DNA from: Duganella zoogloeoides | Lineage (GTDB): Bacteria; Pseudomonadota; Gammaproteobacteria; Burkholderiales; Burkholderiaceae_D | NCBI RefSeq assembly: GCF_034479515.1 | Contig: NZ_CP140152.1 | Location: 496,001-560,000, forward strand | Length of the DNA: 64,000 nt | Direction: 5' to 3' | In this document: positions 39,249 to 49,363 of the stretch, in pieces | How positions within the stretch are numbered: the first letter of the stretch is position 1 | How the letters are laid out: each line of letters starts with the position of its first letter | Notes under the pieces: model-generated | Told to the model about the DNA's origin: nothing | The model's database searches: none | Seen by the model: only the letters and a program-made list of their open reading frames with translations | Program-made: the position numbers and the translations under genes

Positions 39249-40835
39249 ATGATTAAATCAGCTCTCATCTCCGTTTCCGACAAAACCGGTGTGCTGGACT
39301 TCGCCCGCGCGTTGTCCGCCATGGGCGTCAAGCTCCTGTCCACCGGCGGCACCGCCAAAATGCTGGCCGACAACGGCCTGGCCGTGACCGAAGTGGCCGA
39401 CTACACCGGCTTCCCGGAAATGCTCGATGGCCGCGTCAAGACACTGCACCCGAAAGTGCACGGTGGCATCCTGGCCCGCCGCGATTTCCCCGAGCACATG
39501 GCCAAACTGGCCGAGCACGACATTCCGACCATCGACATGGTGGTGGTCAACCTGTATCCGTTCCAGGCGACTGTTGCCAAGGAAGACTGCTCGCTCGACG
39601 ACGCCATCGAAAACATCGACATCGGTGGCCCGGCCATGCTGCGCTCGTCGGCCAAGAACCACAAGGACGTGGTCGTGATCTGCGATCCGGCCGACTACGG
39701 CGTGGTGCTGGCGGAAATGAAAACCACCGACAACACCCCCGGGTTCGTCAGCTACGAAACCCGCTTCCGCCTGGCCACCAAGGTGTATGCCCACACGGCC
39801 CAGTACGATGGGGCCATCGCCAACTACCTGACCAGCCTGGGCCCGGACCGCGCCCATGCCACCCGTGGCGCGTATCCGAAGAACCTGAACGTGGCGTTTG
39901 AAAAAGTGCAGGACATGCGCTACGGCGAGAACCCGCACCAGTCGGCCGCGTTCTACCGCGACGTGATGGCAACGCCGGGCGCGCTGGCCAACTATCGCCA
40001 GCTGCAAGGCAAGGAACTGTCGTTCAACAATATCGCGGACGCCGATGCTGCATGGGAATGCGTGAAGAGCATGGGCGGCTTCGACCAGAGCGCCGCGTGC
40101 GTGATCGTCAAGCACGCCAATCCGTGCGGCGTGGCCCTGGGCACCGACGCTGCCGACGCTTACAAGCGCGCGCTGCAAACCGATCCGACCTCGGCATTCG
40201 GCGGCATCATCGCCTTCAACGTGGAAGTCGATGCGGCTGCTGCCGTGGAACTGGCCAAGCTGTTCGTCGAAGTGCTGATCGCGCCAGTGTTTACCGCTGA
40301 AGCGAAACAGATCCTGTCGGCCAAGCAGAACGTGCGCCTGCTGGAAATTCCTTTGGGCGATGGCGTCAACGCCATGGACTTCAAGCGCGTCGGTGGCGGC
40401 TTGCTGGTGCAGTCGGCCGATTCGAAAAACGTGCTGGTCGGCGACCTGAAAGTGGTCTCGAAGCTGCAACCGACGCCGCAGCAACTGCAAGACCTGATGT
40501 TCGCCTGGCGCGTGGCCAAGTACGTCAAATCGAACGCCATCGTCTTCTGCGGCAACAACATGACGCTGGGCGTGGGCGCCGGCCAGATGAGCCGCATCGA
40601 CTCGGCCCGCATCGCATCGATCAAGGCGCAAAACGCCGGCCTGTCGCTGACCGGTTCGGTCGTGGCGTCGGACGCGTTCTTCCCGTTCCGTGACGGCCTC
40701 GACGTGGTGGTCGATGCGGGGGCGACCTGCGTGATTCATCCTGGTGGTTCGATGCGTGACCAGGAAGTGATCGATGCGGCTGATGAGCGCGGCGTAGTAA
40801 TGGTTTATACGGGCGTTCGCCATTTCCGTCATTAA
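39249..40835 (+). CDS. purH: Bifunctional AICAR formyltransferase / IMP cyclohydrolase
   Basis: A 528-residue enzyme for the last two steps of IMP synthesis. The N-terminal MGS-like cyclohydrolase domain ([28 protein letters not shown]) covers about residues 1-200, the formyltransferase domain the rest, with KHANPCGVA (catalytic Lys-His) and [10 protein letters not shown]. All parts are full length. The stop lies in a CATTAAT triplet tandem repeat (40830-40850). Confidence 0.97.
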   Translation: MIKSALISVSDKTGVLDFARALSAMGVKLLSTGGTAKMLADNGLAVTEVADYTGFPEMLDGRVKTLHPKVHGGILARRDFPEHMAKLAEHDIPTIDMVVVNLYPFQATVAKEDCSLDDAIENIDIGGPAMLRSSAKNHKDVVVICDPADYGVVLAEMKTTDNTPGFVSYETRFRLATKVYAHTAQYDGAIANYLTSLGPDRAHATRGAYPKNLNVAFEKVQDMRYGENPHQSAAFYRDVMATPGALANYRQLQGKELSFNNIADADAAWECVKSMGGFDQSAACVIVKHANPCGVALGTDAADAYKRALQTDPTSAFGGIIAFNVEVDAAAAVELAKLFVEVLIAPVFTAEAKQILSAKQNVRLLEIPLGDGVNAMDFKRVGGGLLVQSADSKNVLVGDLKVVSKLQPTPQQLQDLMFAWRVAKYVKSNAIVFCGNNMTLGVGAGQMSRIDSARIASIKAQNAGLSLTGSVVASDAFFPFRDGLDVVVDAGATCVIHPGGSMRDQEVIDAADERGVVMVYTGVRHFRH

Positions 40836-40850
40836 TCATTAATCATTAAT
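40830..40850. repeat. Three tandem CATTAAT units
   Basis: Three perfect 7-bp units covering the purH stop codon. Short slippage-type repeat; no function assigned. Confidence 0.7.
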
Positions 40851-40872
40851 CTTTAGCGACAGTTTGATCCTT

Positions 40873-40905
40873 CATCCCCGCTTTTGCGGGGATGGTCATT
40901 TTTAG
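40873..40905 (+). terminator. Hairpin after purH, probable terminator
   Basis: CATCCCCGC/GCGGGGATG 9-bp perfect stem with a TTTT loop (40873-40894), followed by GTCATTTTT. It could end purH, but the T-run is offset by four bases and the stem resembles a dispersed CCCGC-type hairpin like that at 15308-15327. Confidence 0.55.
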
Positions 40906-40923
40906 CCATAGTACAATCCCGGC

Positions 40924-41496
40924 ATGATTATTCTCGGCATCGACCCCGGCCTGCGCACCACTGGCTTTGGCGTCATCCACAAGCAGGGCGCCAAGTTGCG
41001 CTACATTGCTTCCGGCACCATCAAGAGCGGCGAGGGCAATTTGCCTACCCGTCTCAAGGTGATCCTGGACGGCGTGGCTGAAGTCGCGCGCATTTACCAG
41101 CCCGAGTGCTCGGCCATCGAGCAGGTGTTCGTCAACGTCAATCCGCAATCGACCTTGCTGCTGGGCCAGGCCCGTGGCGCGGCCATTTGCGCGCTGGTGT
41201 CGGCCAACCTGGCGGTGGCCGAATATTCGCCGACCCAGATCAAGCAGGCCGTCGTCGGCACGGGCCGCGCCGTCAAGTCGCAGGTGCAGGACATGGTGGC
41301 GCGGTTGTTGTCGCTGCCCGGCCTGCCCGGCACCGACGCAGCGGATGCGCTCGGCATTGCCATCTGCCACGCCCACAGCCGCGACACGCTGACCCTGATC
41401 GCCAGCGCCGGCATCAAGACCACTACTGCTGGCGCCACCGCGCTCGGTGGTCCGCTGGCTGGCATGCGCATGAAGCGCGGCCGCCTAGTTGGCTAA
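40924..41496 (+). CDS. ruvC: Crossover junction endodeoxyribonuclease RuvC
   Basis: A 190-residue Holliday-junction resolvase. The RNase H-like fold begins [15 protein letters not shown] with the first catalytic Asp (D7); the glutamate in AIEQVFVN and the aspartates of [15 protein letters not shown] complete the site. First gene of ruvC-ruvA-ruvB, in the standard order. Confidence 0.97.
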   Translation: MIILGIDPGLRTTGFGVIHKQGAKLRYIASGTIKSGEGNLPTRLKVILDGVAEVARIYQPECSAIEQVFVNVNPQSTLLLGQARGAAICALVSANLAVAEYSPTQIKQAVVGTGRAVKSQVQDMVARLLSLPGLPGTDAADALGIAICHAHSRDTLTLIASAGIKTTTAGATALGGPLAGMRMKRGRLVG

Positions 41497-41525
41497 TTTA
41501 TCCCCATTCACAAGGTGTACACACG

Positions 41526-42104
41526 ATGATCGGTCGTCTCTCCGGTATTTTGCTTGAAAAAAATCCGCCGCAATTGCTGGTCGATTGCGGCGGCGTCGGC
41601 TACGAAGTCGATGTCTCGATGAGCACGTTCTACAACCTGCCCAACGTGGGCGAGAAGGTGGTGCTGTTCACCCACCAGGCCATCCGTGAGGATGCCCATT
41701 TGCTGTTCGGCTTTGGCCACGCCGACGAGCGCGCCGTGTTCCGTTTGCTGATCAAGATCAGCGGCGTCGGCGCGCGCACCGCGCTGTCGATCCTGTCCGG
41801 CATGTCGATCGCCGACCTGGCGCAGGCGGTGACGCTGCAGGAATCGGGCCGCCTGATCAAGGTACCCGGCATCGGCAAGAAAACCGCCGAACGCCTGCTG
41901 CTGGAACTCAAGGGCAAGCTGGGCCCGGACCTGGGCTCGGCCGGTTCGCCCTCGGTACCCGACTCGCAATCGGACATCCTCAACGCGCTGCTGGCGCTGG
42001 GCTACTCCGACAAGGAAGCGTTGCTGGCGCTCAAAACCGTTCCGGCCGGCGCCGGCGTGTCGGATGGTATCAAGCAGGCGTTGAAGGCGTTGTCCAAGGG
42101 GTGA
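41526..42104 (+). CDS. ruvA: Holliday junction DNA helicase subunit RuvA
   Basis: A 192-residue junction-recognition subunit. OB-fold N-terminus ([23 protein letters not shown]), two helix-hairpin-helix motifs ([16 protein letters not shown] and [17 protein letters not shown]) and a C-terminal domain III that contacts RuvB. ATG 41526 is 29 bp after ruvC. The long open frame upstream of this Met runs through ruvC in another phase and is not used. Confidence 0.97.
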   Translation: MIGRLSGILLEKNPPQLLVDCGGVGYEVDVSMSTFYNLPNVGEKVVLFTHQAIREDAHLLFGFGHADERAVFRLLIKISGVGARTALSILSGMSIADLAQAVTLQESGRLIKVPGIGKKTAERLLLELKGKLGPDLGSAGSPSVPDSQSDILNALLALGYSDKEALLALKTVPAGAGVSDGIKQALKALSKG

Positions 42105-42213
42105 TGTTCTGGCTGGGCGGTTTGCGCAAACTAGCCTACACTGTGCATAGGCAGGCCGGGCATCCGCCTGTTTTGCATGCATTTCGCACCAATTCACCAC
42201 GACCAAGTAACGC

Positions 42214-43272
42214 ATGAGCATCCAGACCGACAGCTTCACCGAACAGCGCATTATCGACGCAGCGCCTACGTCGCCCAACGAAGAGGCCATCGAACGGGCC
42301 TTGCGTCCCAAGCTTCTCGATGAATATGTCGGGCAGTCCAAGATCCGCGACCAGCTCGAGATTTTTATTGCCGCCGCGCGCAATCGCAGCGAGGCGCTCG
42401 ACCACACTCTGCTGTTCGGCCCGCCCGGTCTCGGTAAAACCACGCTGGCCAACATCATTGCCCGCGAGATGGGCGTCAACCTGCGCCAGACGTCGGGCCC
42501 GGTGCTCGAGCGTCCCGGTGACCTGGCCGCGATTCTGACCAACCTCGAAGCGAACGACGTGCTGTTCATCGACGAGATCCACCGCCTGTCGCCGGTGGTC
42601 GAGGAAATCCTGTACCCGGCGCTCGAAGACTACCAGATCGATATCATGATCGGCGAAGGGCCGGCTGCGCGCTCGGTCAAGCTCGACCTGCAACCGTTTA
42701 CCCTGGTCGGCGCCACCACCCGCGCCGGCATGTTGACCAATCCGCTGCGCGACCGCTTCGGCATCGTCGCCCGCCTCGAGTTTTATAATACCGAGGAACT
42801 GACCAGGATCGTCACCCGCAGCGCCGCGCTGCTCAAGGCCAATATCCATCCGGACGGCGCGGTGGAAATCGCCCGCCGCGCGCGCGGCACGCCGCGTATT
42901 GCCAACCGCCTGCTGCGCCGCGTGCGCGACTACGCGGAAGTGAAAAGCAATGGCGACATTACCAAGGCCACGGCCGATGCCGCGCTGGTCATGCTCGACG
43001 TCGATACCGTCGGCTTCGACGTGATGGACCGCAAACTGCTCGAAGCGGTGCTGTTCAAGTTCGGCGGCGGCCCGGTGGGCATCGGCAACCTGGCGGCAGC
43101 CATCGGCGAAGCGGCCGACACCATCGAGGACGTGCTCGAACCCTACCTGATCCAGCAAGGCTTTTTGCAGCGCACGCCGCGCGGCCGGGTCGCCACGCCG
43201 GCCGCCTACCGCCACTTCGGCGTCACGCCGCCGCGCACCAGCCCCAACGGTGAACTGTGGACGGACCTGTGA
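42214..43272 (+). CDS. ruvB: Holliday junction DNA helicase subunit RuvB
   Basis: A 352-residue AAA+ motor for branch migration. Walker [12 protein letters not shown], Walker B FIDEIHRL, sensor [17 protein letters not shown] with the arginine finger region, and a C-terminal winged helix ([18 protein letters not shown]) are intact. It follows ruvA after 109 bp. Its TGA overlaps the next start by one base (TGATG). Confidence 0.98.
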   Translation: MSIQTDSFTEQRIIDAAPTSPNEEAIERALRPKLLDEYVGQSKIRDQLEIFIAAARNRSEALDHTLLFGPPGLGKTTLANIIAREMGVNLRQTSGPVLERPGDLAAILTNLEANDVLFIDEIHRLSPVVEEILYPALEDYQIDIMIGEGPAARSVKLDLQPFTLVGATTRAGMLTNPLRDRFGIVARLEFYNTEELTRIVTRSAALLKANIHPDGAVEIARRARGTPRIANRLLRRVRDYAEVKSNGDITKATADAALVMLDVDTVGFDVMDRKLLEAVLFKFGGGPVGIGNLAAAIGEAADTIEDVLEPYLIQQGFLQRTPRGRVATPAAYRHFGVTPPRTSPNGELWTDL

Positions 43273-43730
43273 TGCAGATCTGGGTCGATGCCGATGCCTG
43301 TCCGGCGGTGGTAAAAGATATCCTGTACCGGGTAGCCGACCGCATGCAGTTGCAGGTCACGCTGGTAGCCAACCAGTTACTTAGAGTGCCGCCGTCGCGC
43401 TTTATCCGTTCGGTGCAAGTGCCGTCCGGCGCCGACGTGGCCGACCAGGAAATCGTGCGCCTGCTGGCGCCGGGCGACCTGGTGGTAACGGGCGACATTC
43501 CGCTGGCGTCCGATGTATTGAAGAAGGGCGGCTTTGCGCTCAACCCGCGCGGCGAGTTCTACACCAACGACAACATCGCCCAGATGTTGACCATGCGGGC
43601 CTTCATGGACGAACTGCGCGGCAGCGGGGTGGACACCGGCGGCCCGGCAGCCTTCAGCCAGAGCGATCGCCAGAGCTTTGCCAACAGCCTCGACCGGCAC
43701 TTGCGCAAGCATGCGACGCCGCCAGCTTAG
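43272..43730 (+). CDS. YaiI/YqxD family protein (DUF188)
   Basis: A 152-residue protein of the DUF188 family, recognised by [18 protein letters not shown], the [14 protein letters not shown] block and [12 protein letters not shown]. The fold is PIN-like, with Asp residues placed as in metal-dependent nucleases, but no activity is established. The ATG shares one base with the ruvB stop, so it is translationally coupled to the ruv operon. It converges with the YbaN-like gene with a 4-bp overlap of the ends. Confidence 0.9.
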   Translation: MQIWVDADACPAVVKDILYRVADRMQLQVTLVANQLLRVPPSRFIRSVQVPSGADVADQEIVRLLAPGDLVVTGDIPLASDVLKKGGFALNPRGEFYTNDNIAQMLTMRAFMDELRGSGVDTGGPAAFSQSDRQSFANSLDRHLRKHATPPA

Positions 43731-44107
43731 TCCGGCTTTTTCGCCAGCGCCATGGTCGGTACAAAGCGCGTCAGATAGATCGTCACACCCGCGCCGATCA
43801 CCACCAGCAGCACTTGCAACGTCGGCAAATGCTGCAAGCGCCACATCGAATACCCCATCGAGCACCACATGAAGATCAGCACCCAGACCTTGGCGCGCAG
43901 CGGCATGCCGTGGCCGTTTTCGTAGTCGCGCAGGTATTTGCCGAACACGCGGTTGGTTTGCAGCCAGTTGTGCATGCGCGAGGAGCCGCGCGCGAAGCAG
44001 GCGGAAGCGAGCAGCAGGAATGGCGTGGTGGGCAGCAGCGGCAGGAAGATGCCCAGCACGCCCAGCGCCACGGCGATCCACCCCACCAGGATCAGGAATA
44101 TTTTCAT
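43727..44107 (-). CDS. YbaN family inner membrane protein (DUF454)
   Basis: A 126-residue membrane protein with a strong N-terminal hydrophobic segment containing [20 protein letters not shown], the family signature, followed by ACFARGS and [17 protein letters not shown], then two further helices (about 73-90 and 95-115). Function unknown. Ends overlap DUF188 tail to tail by 4 bp. Confidence 0.92.
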   Translation of the reverse strand: MKIFLILVGWIAVALGVLGIFLPLLPTTPFLLLASACFARGSSRMHNWLQTNRVFGKYLRDYENGHGMPLRAKVWVLIFMWCSMGYSMWRLQHLPTLQVLLVVIGAGVTIYLTRFVPTMALAKKPD

Positions 44108-44205
44108 CGTCGCAATCGTAGCACCTGTATCACTTACTTGGCGAAAACGTGTATATTGATCAGTCCGATGTTAGCGCTAACTAGATCAAAATCACGGAGA
44201 CAACC

Positions 44206-44973
44206 ATGCGAAAAATCCTGCTGGCCGTGCTGGCTATCGCCGCCTTGCTGCTGGCCGCGCCCAGCCGCGCCGACACCCAGTACAAGATCCTGGTGTTTGC
44301 CATGCCCGGCAAATACCACTACGAATACATTCCGATCGCGCGCGACAGCCTGGAACAGCTGGGCAAGCTGCACGCGTTCGAGGTGGTGTACACGCACCGC
44401 CCGGAGATGTTCGACGGCGACCTCAAGCAATACGCCACCATCATGTTCCTCAACACGCCGGGCGAGGAACTGAACGAAGCGCGTCGTAAAAAGTTCGAGG
44501 ACTACATGCGCGGCGGCGGCAACGCCATGCTGGTGCACCGCTCGCTGATTATTCCGCCCAACACCTGGCCATGGTTCGAAAAGCTGGTGGGCCGCCGGGT
44601 GGGCAACCATCCGATGCTGCAAACCGGCGTGGCGTACGTGGTCGATAAAAAATTCCCGGCCACGTTCGGCATTCCCGACCGCTGGATCTGGAGCGACGAA
44701 TGGTACATCTTCGACAATCCCCACAACGTCGCGATCCACCCGGTGCTGAACGTCGATGAAAGCACCTACGACCCGACCAAAATCTGGCCCGGCCAGACCA
44801 CGCAAGGCATGGGCCGCGACCACCCGGTGGCGTGGTATCACCAGGTTGAAAAGGGGCGGGTATTCGTCACCTCGCTCGGTCACAACGGCGAAATGTACCG
44901 CGACCCGCAATACCTGGCGCACCTGATGGGCGGCATTTACTGGACTGCCACCGGCAAGGGCATACAGCAGTAG
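44206..44973 (+). CDS. Exported ThuA-like protein
   Basis: A 255-residue protein with a signal peptide (MRKILLAVLAIAALLLAAPSRA) and a ThuA/glutamine-amidotransferase-like fold: ILVFAMPGKYHYEY at the start, a TIMFLNTPGEELNEARRKKFEDYMRGGG segment, HPVAWYHQVEKGRVFVTSLGH and a C-terminal LMGGIYWT. ThuA-type proteins are linked to sugar use (trehalose/sucrose) in rhizobia; the exported ones occur with carbohydrate degradation in other bacteria. No such genes are adjacent, so the substrate is open. Confidence 0.88.
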   Translation: MRKILLAVLAIAALLLAAPSRADTQYKILVFAMPGKYHYEYIPIARDSLEQLGKLHAFEVVYTHRPEMFDGDLKQYATIMFLNTPGEELNEARRKKFEDYMRGGGNAMLVHRSLIIPPNTWPWFEKLVGRRVGNHPMLQTGVAYVVDKKFPATFGIPDRWIWSDEWYIFDNPHNVAIHPVLNVDESTYDPTKIWPGQTTQGMGRDHPVAWYHQVEKGRVFVTSLGHNGEMYRDPQYLAHLMGGIYWTATGKGIQQ

Positions 44974-45006
44974 GCCGGAGCTGAACGCATCGTTTCCCTC
45001 AGTGAT

Positions 45007-45034
45007 ATAAAAAAAGCCGGCATCACGCCGGCTT
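45007..45034 (-). terminator. Terminator of the DUF2147 gene
   Basis: AAGCCGGC/GCCGGCTT perfect 8-bp stem with ATCAC loop; on the minus strand it is followed by seven T. It lies 22 bp after the gene end; on the plus strand it may weakly end the ThuA-like gene. Confidence 0.85.
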
Positions 45035-45056
45035 GGTGTCGTTGCAGGCAGTTCAA

Positions 45057-45515
45057 TCAGTCTTGCCGTACCCAGGTCTTCGAACGGCCCAGCATCGGCG
45101 TGCCGATGTAGCCGCGTACGCTGAGCTTTTTACCGCCGTCGGTCAGGTGCATCTTGCTCTTGTAGGTTTTGCCCTTGGCCGGGTCGAGGATTTCACCGCC
45201 CGTGTATTCGTCGCCGTCTTTCTTCAGGCCGGTGAGGATGACCATGCCGGTGATCGGCTGGTCCTTCCTGGCGCCTTCGCATTTCACGCACAGCGGATTC
45301 TGGTCTTCGCCGGCATCTCGGTACAGTTTTTCGATCTGGCCTTGCAGCACACCGTTGCTGTCGGTAATGCGGATCAGCGCCTTGGGCTTGTTGGTCTCGT
45401 CGTCGATGTTTTGCCACAGTCCCACCGGCGACGCCAGGTCGGCAGCGTGGGCAAGCGGGGCGGTAAAAGCAAGCAGGGCGGTGGCGGCGGCAGCCGTGGC
45501 GGCAAGCAGTTTCAT
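45057..45515 (-). CDS. DUF2147 family exported protein
   Basis: A 152-residue protein with a signal peptide (cleavage after AHA) and a DUF2147 beta-barrel-like domain: PVGLWQNIDDETNKPKALIRI, an NPLCVKCEG Cys pair, GMVILTGLKKDGDEYTGGEILDPAKGKTYKSKM and VRGYIGTPMLGRSKTWVR. Function unknown; proteins of this family are periplasmic and sometimes annotated as signal-peptide proteins. Stands alone with its own terminator. Confidence 0.9.
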   Translation of the reverse strand: MKLLAATAAAATALLAFTAPLAHAADLASPVGLWQNIDDETNKPKALIRITDSNGVLQGQIEKLYRDAGEDQNPLCVKCEGARKDQPITGMVILTGLKKDGDEYTGGEILDPAKGKTYKSKMHLTDGGKKLSVRGYIGTPMLGRSKTWVRQD

Positions 45516-45631
45516 GATCGGTCTCCAATGGTTGTTGTGGGACCATTATACGAACTGTCCCGCGCTGCGGCGCACCGCTACGCCTGGATTAGAGGACGGT
45601 GTCAAAAACCGCACACCGGTCCGCCGCCCGG

Positions 45632-46633
45632 TTAGCGCTTGACGTGACGACCGAGAAAATCGCGCATCAGGGCGCCAATGGCGGCGCTGTCTTCTTCCAG
45701 CGCGAAGTGGCCGGTGTCGAGCAGGTGCAGCTCGGCCTTGGGCAAGTCGCGCAGGTAAGGATGGGCGCCGGCCGGCGGGAAGATCTTGTCGTTCTTGCCC
45801 CAGGCGATCAGCATCGGCGGCTGGTACTTGCGGAAGTACGCCTGCCAGGCCGGATAGTGCGGCGGATTGGTGCCGTAGCTGTGCAGCAGTTCAAGCTGGA
45901 TGGCGCCGTTACCGGGACGATCGAGGTAGGCCTGGTCCACGGTCCAGGCGTCGGGGCTGACCCGTTGCGGGTTGCGCGCGCCTTCCAGGTATTGCCACTT
46001 GGTCGCTTCCAGCGCTACGAGCGGGCGCAGCTTGGCGGCGTTGGCTTCGCTCTTGTCGGCCCAGTACGCCTTGATCGGTTGCCAGAATTCGTTGTCGAGT
46101 CCTTCGTCGTAGGCATTGCCGTTCTGGACCACGATGGCGGTCACGCGCTCGGGATGGGCGGCGGCCAGGCGGTAGCCGACCGGCGCGCCATAATCCTGCA
46201 CGTACAGCGCGTAGCGGTTCACGCCCACTGCCGTGGTGAACTTGTCGATGGTGGCGGCCAGGTTATCGAAGCTGTAGGTGTAGCTGGACATCGAGGGCAT
46301 GTCGCTCTGGCCGTAGCCGGGATAGTCGGGCGCGATCACGTGGTACTTGTCGGCCAGCAGCGGGATCAGGTTGCGGAACATTTGCGACGACGTGGGGAAA
46401 CCGTGCAGCAGCAACAGGGTAGGTGCGTTTTTCGGTCCCGCCTCGCGGTAAAAGATATTCACGCCATCGACCTTGACGGTGCGGTAGCTGACGGCAGCGG
46501 TGTTGGCGACATTGGCGGCGTCCTGCGCGACCGGAGCGGCCGCAGGGGCGGCAGAAGCAGCAGGGGCAAACTGGGTCAACAGGGCCAGGCTCAGTGCAGT
46601 GGCGCTGCGGGCAAGAAGGCGGGAGGCAGACAT
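45632..46633 (-). CDS. Exported alpha/beta hydrolase (epoxide hydrolase / haloalkane dehalogenase-like)
   Basis: A 333-residue enzyme with a signal peptide (to about residue 29). The fold carries the [17 protein letters not shown] oxyanion region, the nucleophile elbow VQDYGAPVG with Asp147 as nucleophile (not Ser) and a C-terminal TGHFALEED histidine. An Asp nucleophile is characteristic of haloalkane dehalogenases and epoxide hydrolases rather than esterases. Periplasmic location is unusual for dehalogenases. ATG 46633 is preceded by AAAGGAAAT on the minus strand. It lies downstream of a LysR-type regulator on the same strand, which may control it. Confidence 0.85.
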   Translation of the reverse strand: MSASRLLARSATALSLALLTQFAPAASAAPAAAPVAQDAANVANTAAVSYRTVKVDGVNIFYREAGPKNAPTLLLLHGFPTSSQMFRNLIPLLADKYHVIAPDYPGYGQSDMPSMSSYTYSFDNLAATIDKFTTAVGVNRYALYVQDYGAPVGYRLAAAHPERVTAIVVQNGNAYDEGLDNEFWQPIKAYWADKSEANAAKLRPLVALEATKWQYLEGARNPQRVSPDAWTVDQAYLDRPGNGAIQLELLHSYGTNPPHYPAWQAYFRKYQPPMLIAWGKNDKIFPPAGAHPYLRDLPKAELHLLDTGHFALEEDSAAIGALMRDFLGRHVKR

Positions 46634-46717
46634 GGCGATTTCCTTTCGAATGGTGGCCGCCGGGTAGCGGTGATGCCATTCTAGGCACTCAGGCATGATA
46701 GAAAAACAATGCCAGCG

Positions 46718-47650
46718 TCAATTCATCGTTTCGCCAGCCGCAACGATGCTCGAGTTTACGTACGGATGCGCGCGCAGGTGGGCCACCAGCAGGTCGATGA
46801 AGTACCGCACCTTCGATGAGCCGAATTTGCCCTCGCGGTGCACCACGTGCACCGGCCACGGGGGTTCCTCGTGCTCGGCCAGGAGGATGCGCAGGCGCCC
46901 GGCAGCGACATCGTCGGCCACCTGGTACGACAGCAGGCGGCAAATGCCGAGCCCGGCGACGGCTGCGGTGATGGCTGCATCATTGCTGGTGACCGTCAGG
47001 CGCGCGTGCAGGCGTACCGTGGTCGGGTTGTCCTGCGCGCCGAACTTCCACTCCACGCGCGGCGACATGTGATTGGCGGAGATGATGGTGTGCCGTGACA
47101 GGTCGGCCGGGTTGGCGGGCACGCCGTGGCGGTCGAGATAGGCGGGCGCCGCGCACAGCACGCGCCGCACCTGGCCCACGCGCGCCGCTTTCAGGCCGGA
47201 GTCGGGCAGGTGGCCGATGCGCACGGCCACGTCGATGCCTTCATCGACCAGGTTGACCACCCGGTCGAGAAACCAGGCGGACACGTCCACCTCGGGATAC
47301 GTGTCCAGGAATTGCACGATGCCGGGCATGACGAACAATTTTCCGAACAGCACCGGCGCCGTCACCGACAGATTGCCGCGGGGCGCTGCGTTGATGCCGG
47401 CCGCAGCCTGGTTGGCTTCCTCGAGGCTGGCCAGGATGGTGCGGCTGTCGTCGAGGTAGCGCTGGCCCGCCTCGGTCAGGCGCACGTGGCGCGTGGTGCG
47501 CTGCAAGAGCTTGACGCCCAGCAGTTCCTCGAGCGCGGCAATGGCGCGGGTAACGGCCGCCGGCGACAGGTCCAGGCGCCGCGCCGCCCTGGCAAAGCTG
47601 GCTTCCTCGCCCGTGGCAACAAAAACATTCATCAGGTGAAACTGGTCCAT
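46718..47650 (-). CDS. LysR-type transcriptional regulator
   Basis: A 310-residue regulator with an N-terminal winged helix (SFARAARRLDLSPAAVTRAIAALEELLGVKLLQR) and a type-2 periplasmic-binding-like effector domain. It belongs to the AaeR/YhjC-like clade that often regulates oxidoreductases and hydrolases. ATG 47650 has TGGAGAAAGA upstream; further upstream in-frame starts would run into the divergent promoter. It is divergent from the flavin-nucleotide-binding-type gene at 47752 and 84 bp upstream of the hydrolase. Confidence 0.92.
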   Translation of the reverse strand: MDQFHLMNVFVATGEEASFARAARRLDLSPAAVTRAIAALEELLGVKLLQRTTRHVRLTEAGQRYLDDSRTILASLEEANQAAAGINAAPRGNLSVTAPVLFGKLFVMPGIVQFLDTYPEVDVSAWFLDRVVNLVDEGIDVAVRIGHLPDSGLKAARVGQVRRVLCAAPAYLDRHGVPANPADLSRHTIISANHMSPRVEWKFGAQDNPTTVRLHARLTVTSNDAAITAAVAGLGICRLLSYQVADDVAAGRLRILLAEHEEPPWPVHVVHREGKFGSSKVRYFIDLLVAHLRAHPYVNSSIVAAGETMN

Positions 47651-47669
47651 TCTTTCTCCAGGCGAAACG

Positions 47670-47722
47670 GTGATTGTCGCGGCACGGCTATTCTCGCGTG
47701 GCCCATTATTTCGCACAATCAC
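47670..47722. promoter_or_regulatory. Inverted repeat in the LysR divergent region
   Basis: GTGATTGT (47670-47677) and ACAATCAC (47715-47722) are perfect 8-bp inverted copies 37 bp apart in the 101-bp region between the regulator and the divergent gene. Position suits LysR half-sites; spacing is larger than the usual palindrome, so this is tentative. Confidence 0.3.
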
Positions 47723-47751
47723 AACATCAGCAATCGATCGGGAGACAGACC

Positions 47752-48690
47752 ATGGACGACCATACTTTTCATGCGGGCGAGCTGGCAGTGCAGCAACGCG
47801 CTGGGCAGCGCCATATCGCCGAGCAGCGCACCGGGATGGTGTCGGCCACCGTGATGGCGGGCGCGCGGCCGTTCATTGCCGGCCAGTTCATGGTCGTGCT
47901 GGCCAGTGCGGACAGCGCCGGACGGATGTGGTCGTCGCTGCTGTTCGGCCAACCGGGCTTTGCTCACGCCGAGGGCGACGCGGTGCTGATCGAGGCGCCG
48001 GCTGCCGCGCGCGATGCCGCCGATCCGCTGTGGGCCAACCTGGTGGTGGGCGGGCAACTGGGCATGCTGTTCATCGACCTGGGCAAGCGCCGCCGTTACC
48101 GCGTCAACGGCGTGGTCCGCCATCTCAATGGGCGCCATGTCGAGGTTGACGTGCGGGAAGCGTATCCGAACTGCCCGCAGTACATCCAGCGCCGCCAGCT
48201 GCGCCAGCGCAGTGACCCACGCCTGCCGGTGCAGGCGGAGCTCGCCGTACGCGGCACCACGCTCGGCGGCACCGTGGCAGAGATCGTGCGCCAGGCCGAC
48301 ACCGTGTTCGTCGCCAGCCACCACGCCGACAGCGGCGCCGATGCCTCGCACCGGGGCGGCAACCGGGGCTTTGTGCAACTGCTGGACGACAGCACCTTGC
48401 GCATCCCCGATTACCACGGCAACAGCCTGTTCAACACGCTGGGCAACTTCGCGGTCGATCCCCATGCGGGGCTGATCATTCCCGACTTCGAGCAGGGCCG
48501 CCTGCTGCAACTGACCGGCACCGTCACGCTGCAATGGCACGAGCTTGCCCCCGGCCATCTCGACGGCGACACCGGGCGTTCGCTCGATTTCAAGGTGGAG
48601 CAATGGCTGCTGCGCGACATGCCACTGGCGCTGGAATGGGAATACCTCGACGCATCGCCATTCAATCCAGGTATTGTACAAAAAGTCTAA
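47752..48690 (+). CDS. Pyridoxamine 5'-phosphate oxidase-like (flavin-nucleotide-binding) protein
   Basis: A 312-residue protein with a split-barrel PNPOx-like domain. The FMVVLASADSAGRMWSSLLFG strand pair, then LGMLFIDLGKRRRYRVNG, and CPQYIQRR are typical of the COG3576-type flavin-binding proteins. A second half (LDDSTLRIPDYHGNSLFNTLGN ... GLIIPDF) repeats the fold. Probably a cytoplasmic flavoprotein in redox or stress metabolism. GGGAGA precedes ATG 47752. It is divergent from the LysR gene, a common regulator-target layout. Confidence 0.82.
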   Translation: MDDHTFHAGELAVQQRAGQRHIAEQRTGMVSATVMAGARPFIAGQFMVVLASADSAGRMWSSLLFGQPGFAHAEGDAVLIEAPAAARDAADPLWANLVVGGQLGMLFIDLGKRRRYRVNGVVRHLNGRHVEVDVREAYPNCPQYIQRRQLRQRSDPRLPVQAELAVRGTTLGGTVAEIVRQADTVFVASHHADSGADASHRGGNRGFVQLLDDSTLRIPDYHGNSLFNTLGNFAVDPHAGLIIPDFEQGRLLQLTGTVTLQWHELAPGHLDGDTGRSLDFKVEQWLLRDMPLALEWEYLDASPFNPGIVQKV

Positions 48691-48709
48691 AACAAGATAA
48701 TATGTTTGG

Positions 48710-49336
48710 ATGAAAAAAACTTCCGAACACCAGAACCTGCTGGCCCAGCTCCAGCAGGTGGCCGATGGCCTGGGCAAGACGCTGGCGCCTTTTTGCGAAG
48801 TGGTGCTGCACGACCTGACCGAGCCCGAACATGCCATTCTGGCGATCCATAACAACCTGTCCGGGCGCAGCGTGGGCGAGCCCGCCACCGAGCTGGGCCT
48901 GGCGCGCGCGGCCGATCCCGACTTCGACCAGGTGATCGCCAACTACCCCAATACCTTCCCGGACGGCCGCCTGGCCAAGAGCACGTCGGTCGGCATCAAG
49001 GACAGCGACGGCCGTTACGTGGCTGCGCTGTGCCTGAATGTCGATCTCACCGTGTTCCGCAGCCTCAACACCATGCTGACGCAATTCGGCAGCGTGGACA
49101 CGGCCGCCGCCGTCAACGATACCTTGCAGCCCACCGGCGCCGACGCCATCCGCCTGCGCATCGACGACTTTGCCGCCCGCCACGGCACCACGCCGCGCGC
49201 GCTCAAGGCCGACGAGCGCCGCGCGCTGATGCGCGAGCTCAAAGACAGCGGCCTGTCCGACGTGCGGCGGGCGATGGATATCGTAGCTGCCTATCTCAAT
49301 GTTTCCCGCGCCACCGTGTACAACGATGCCCGCTGA
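48710..49336 (+). CDS. YheO/DauR-like transcriptional regulator
   Basis: A 208-residue regulator with an N-terminal PAS-like YheO domain (FCEVVLHDLTEPEHAILAIHNN ... TSVGIKDSDGRYVAALCLNVDLT) and a C-terminal helix-turn-helix (RRAMDIVAAYLNVSRATVYNDAR). The family includes DauR, repressor of D-arginine catabolism. ATG 48710 lies 19 bp after the previous gene. The ammonia-lyase gene follows on the same strand, suggesting that this protein controls amino-acid use. A half-copy of the dispersed palindrome sits between the two. Confidence 0.88.
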   Translation: MKKTSEHQNLLAQLQQVADGLGKTLAPFCEVVLHDLTEPEHAILAIHNNLSGRSVGEPATELGLARAADPDFDQVIANYPNTFPDGRLAKSTSVGIKDSDGRYVAALCLNVDLTVFRSLNTMLTQFGSVDTAAAVNDTLQPTGADAIRLRIDDFAARHGTTPRALKADERRALMRELKDSGLSDVRRAMDIVAAYLNVSRATVYNDAR

Positions 49337-49363
49337 CCAAGCCGGCTACGGAGAGCGAAGAGC

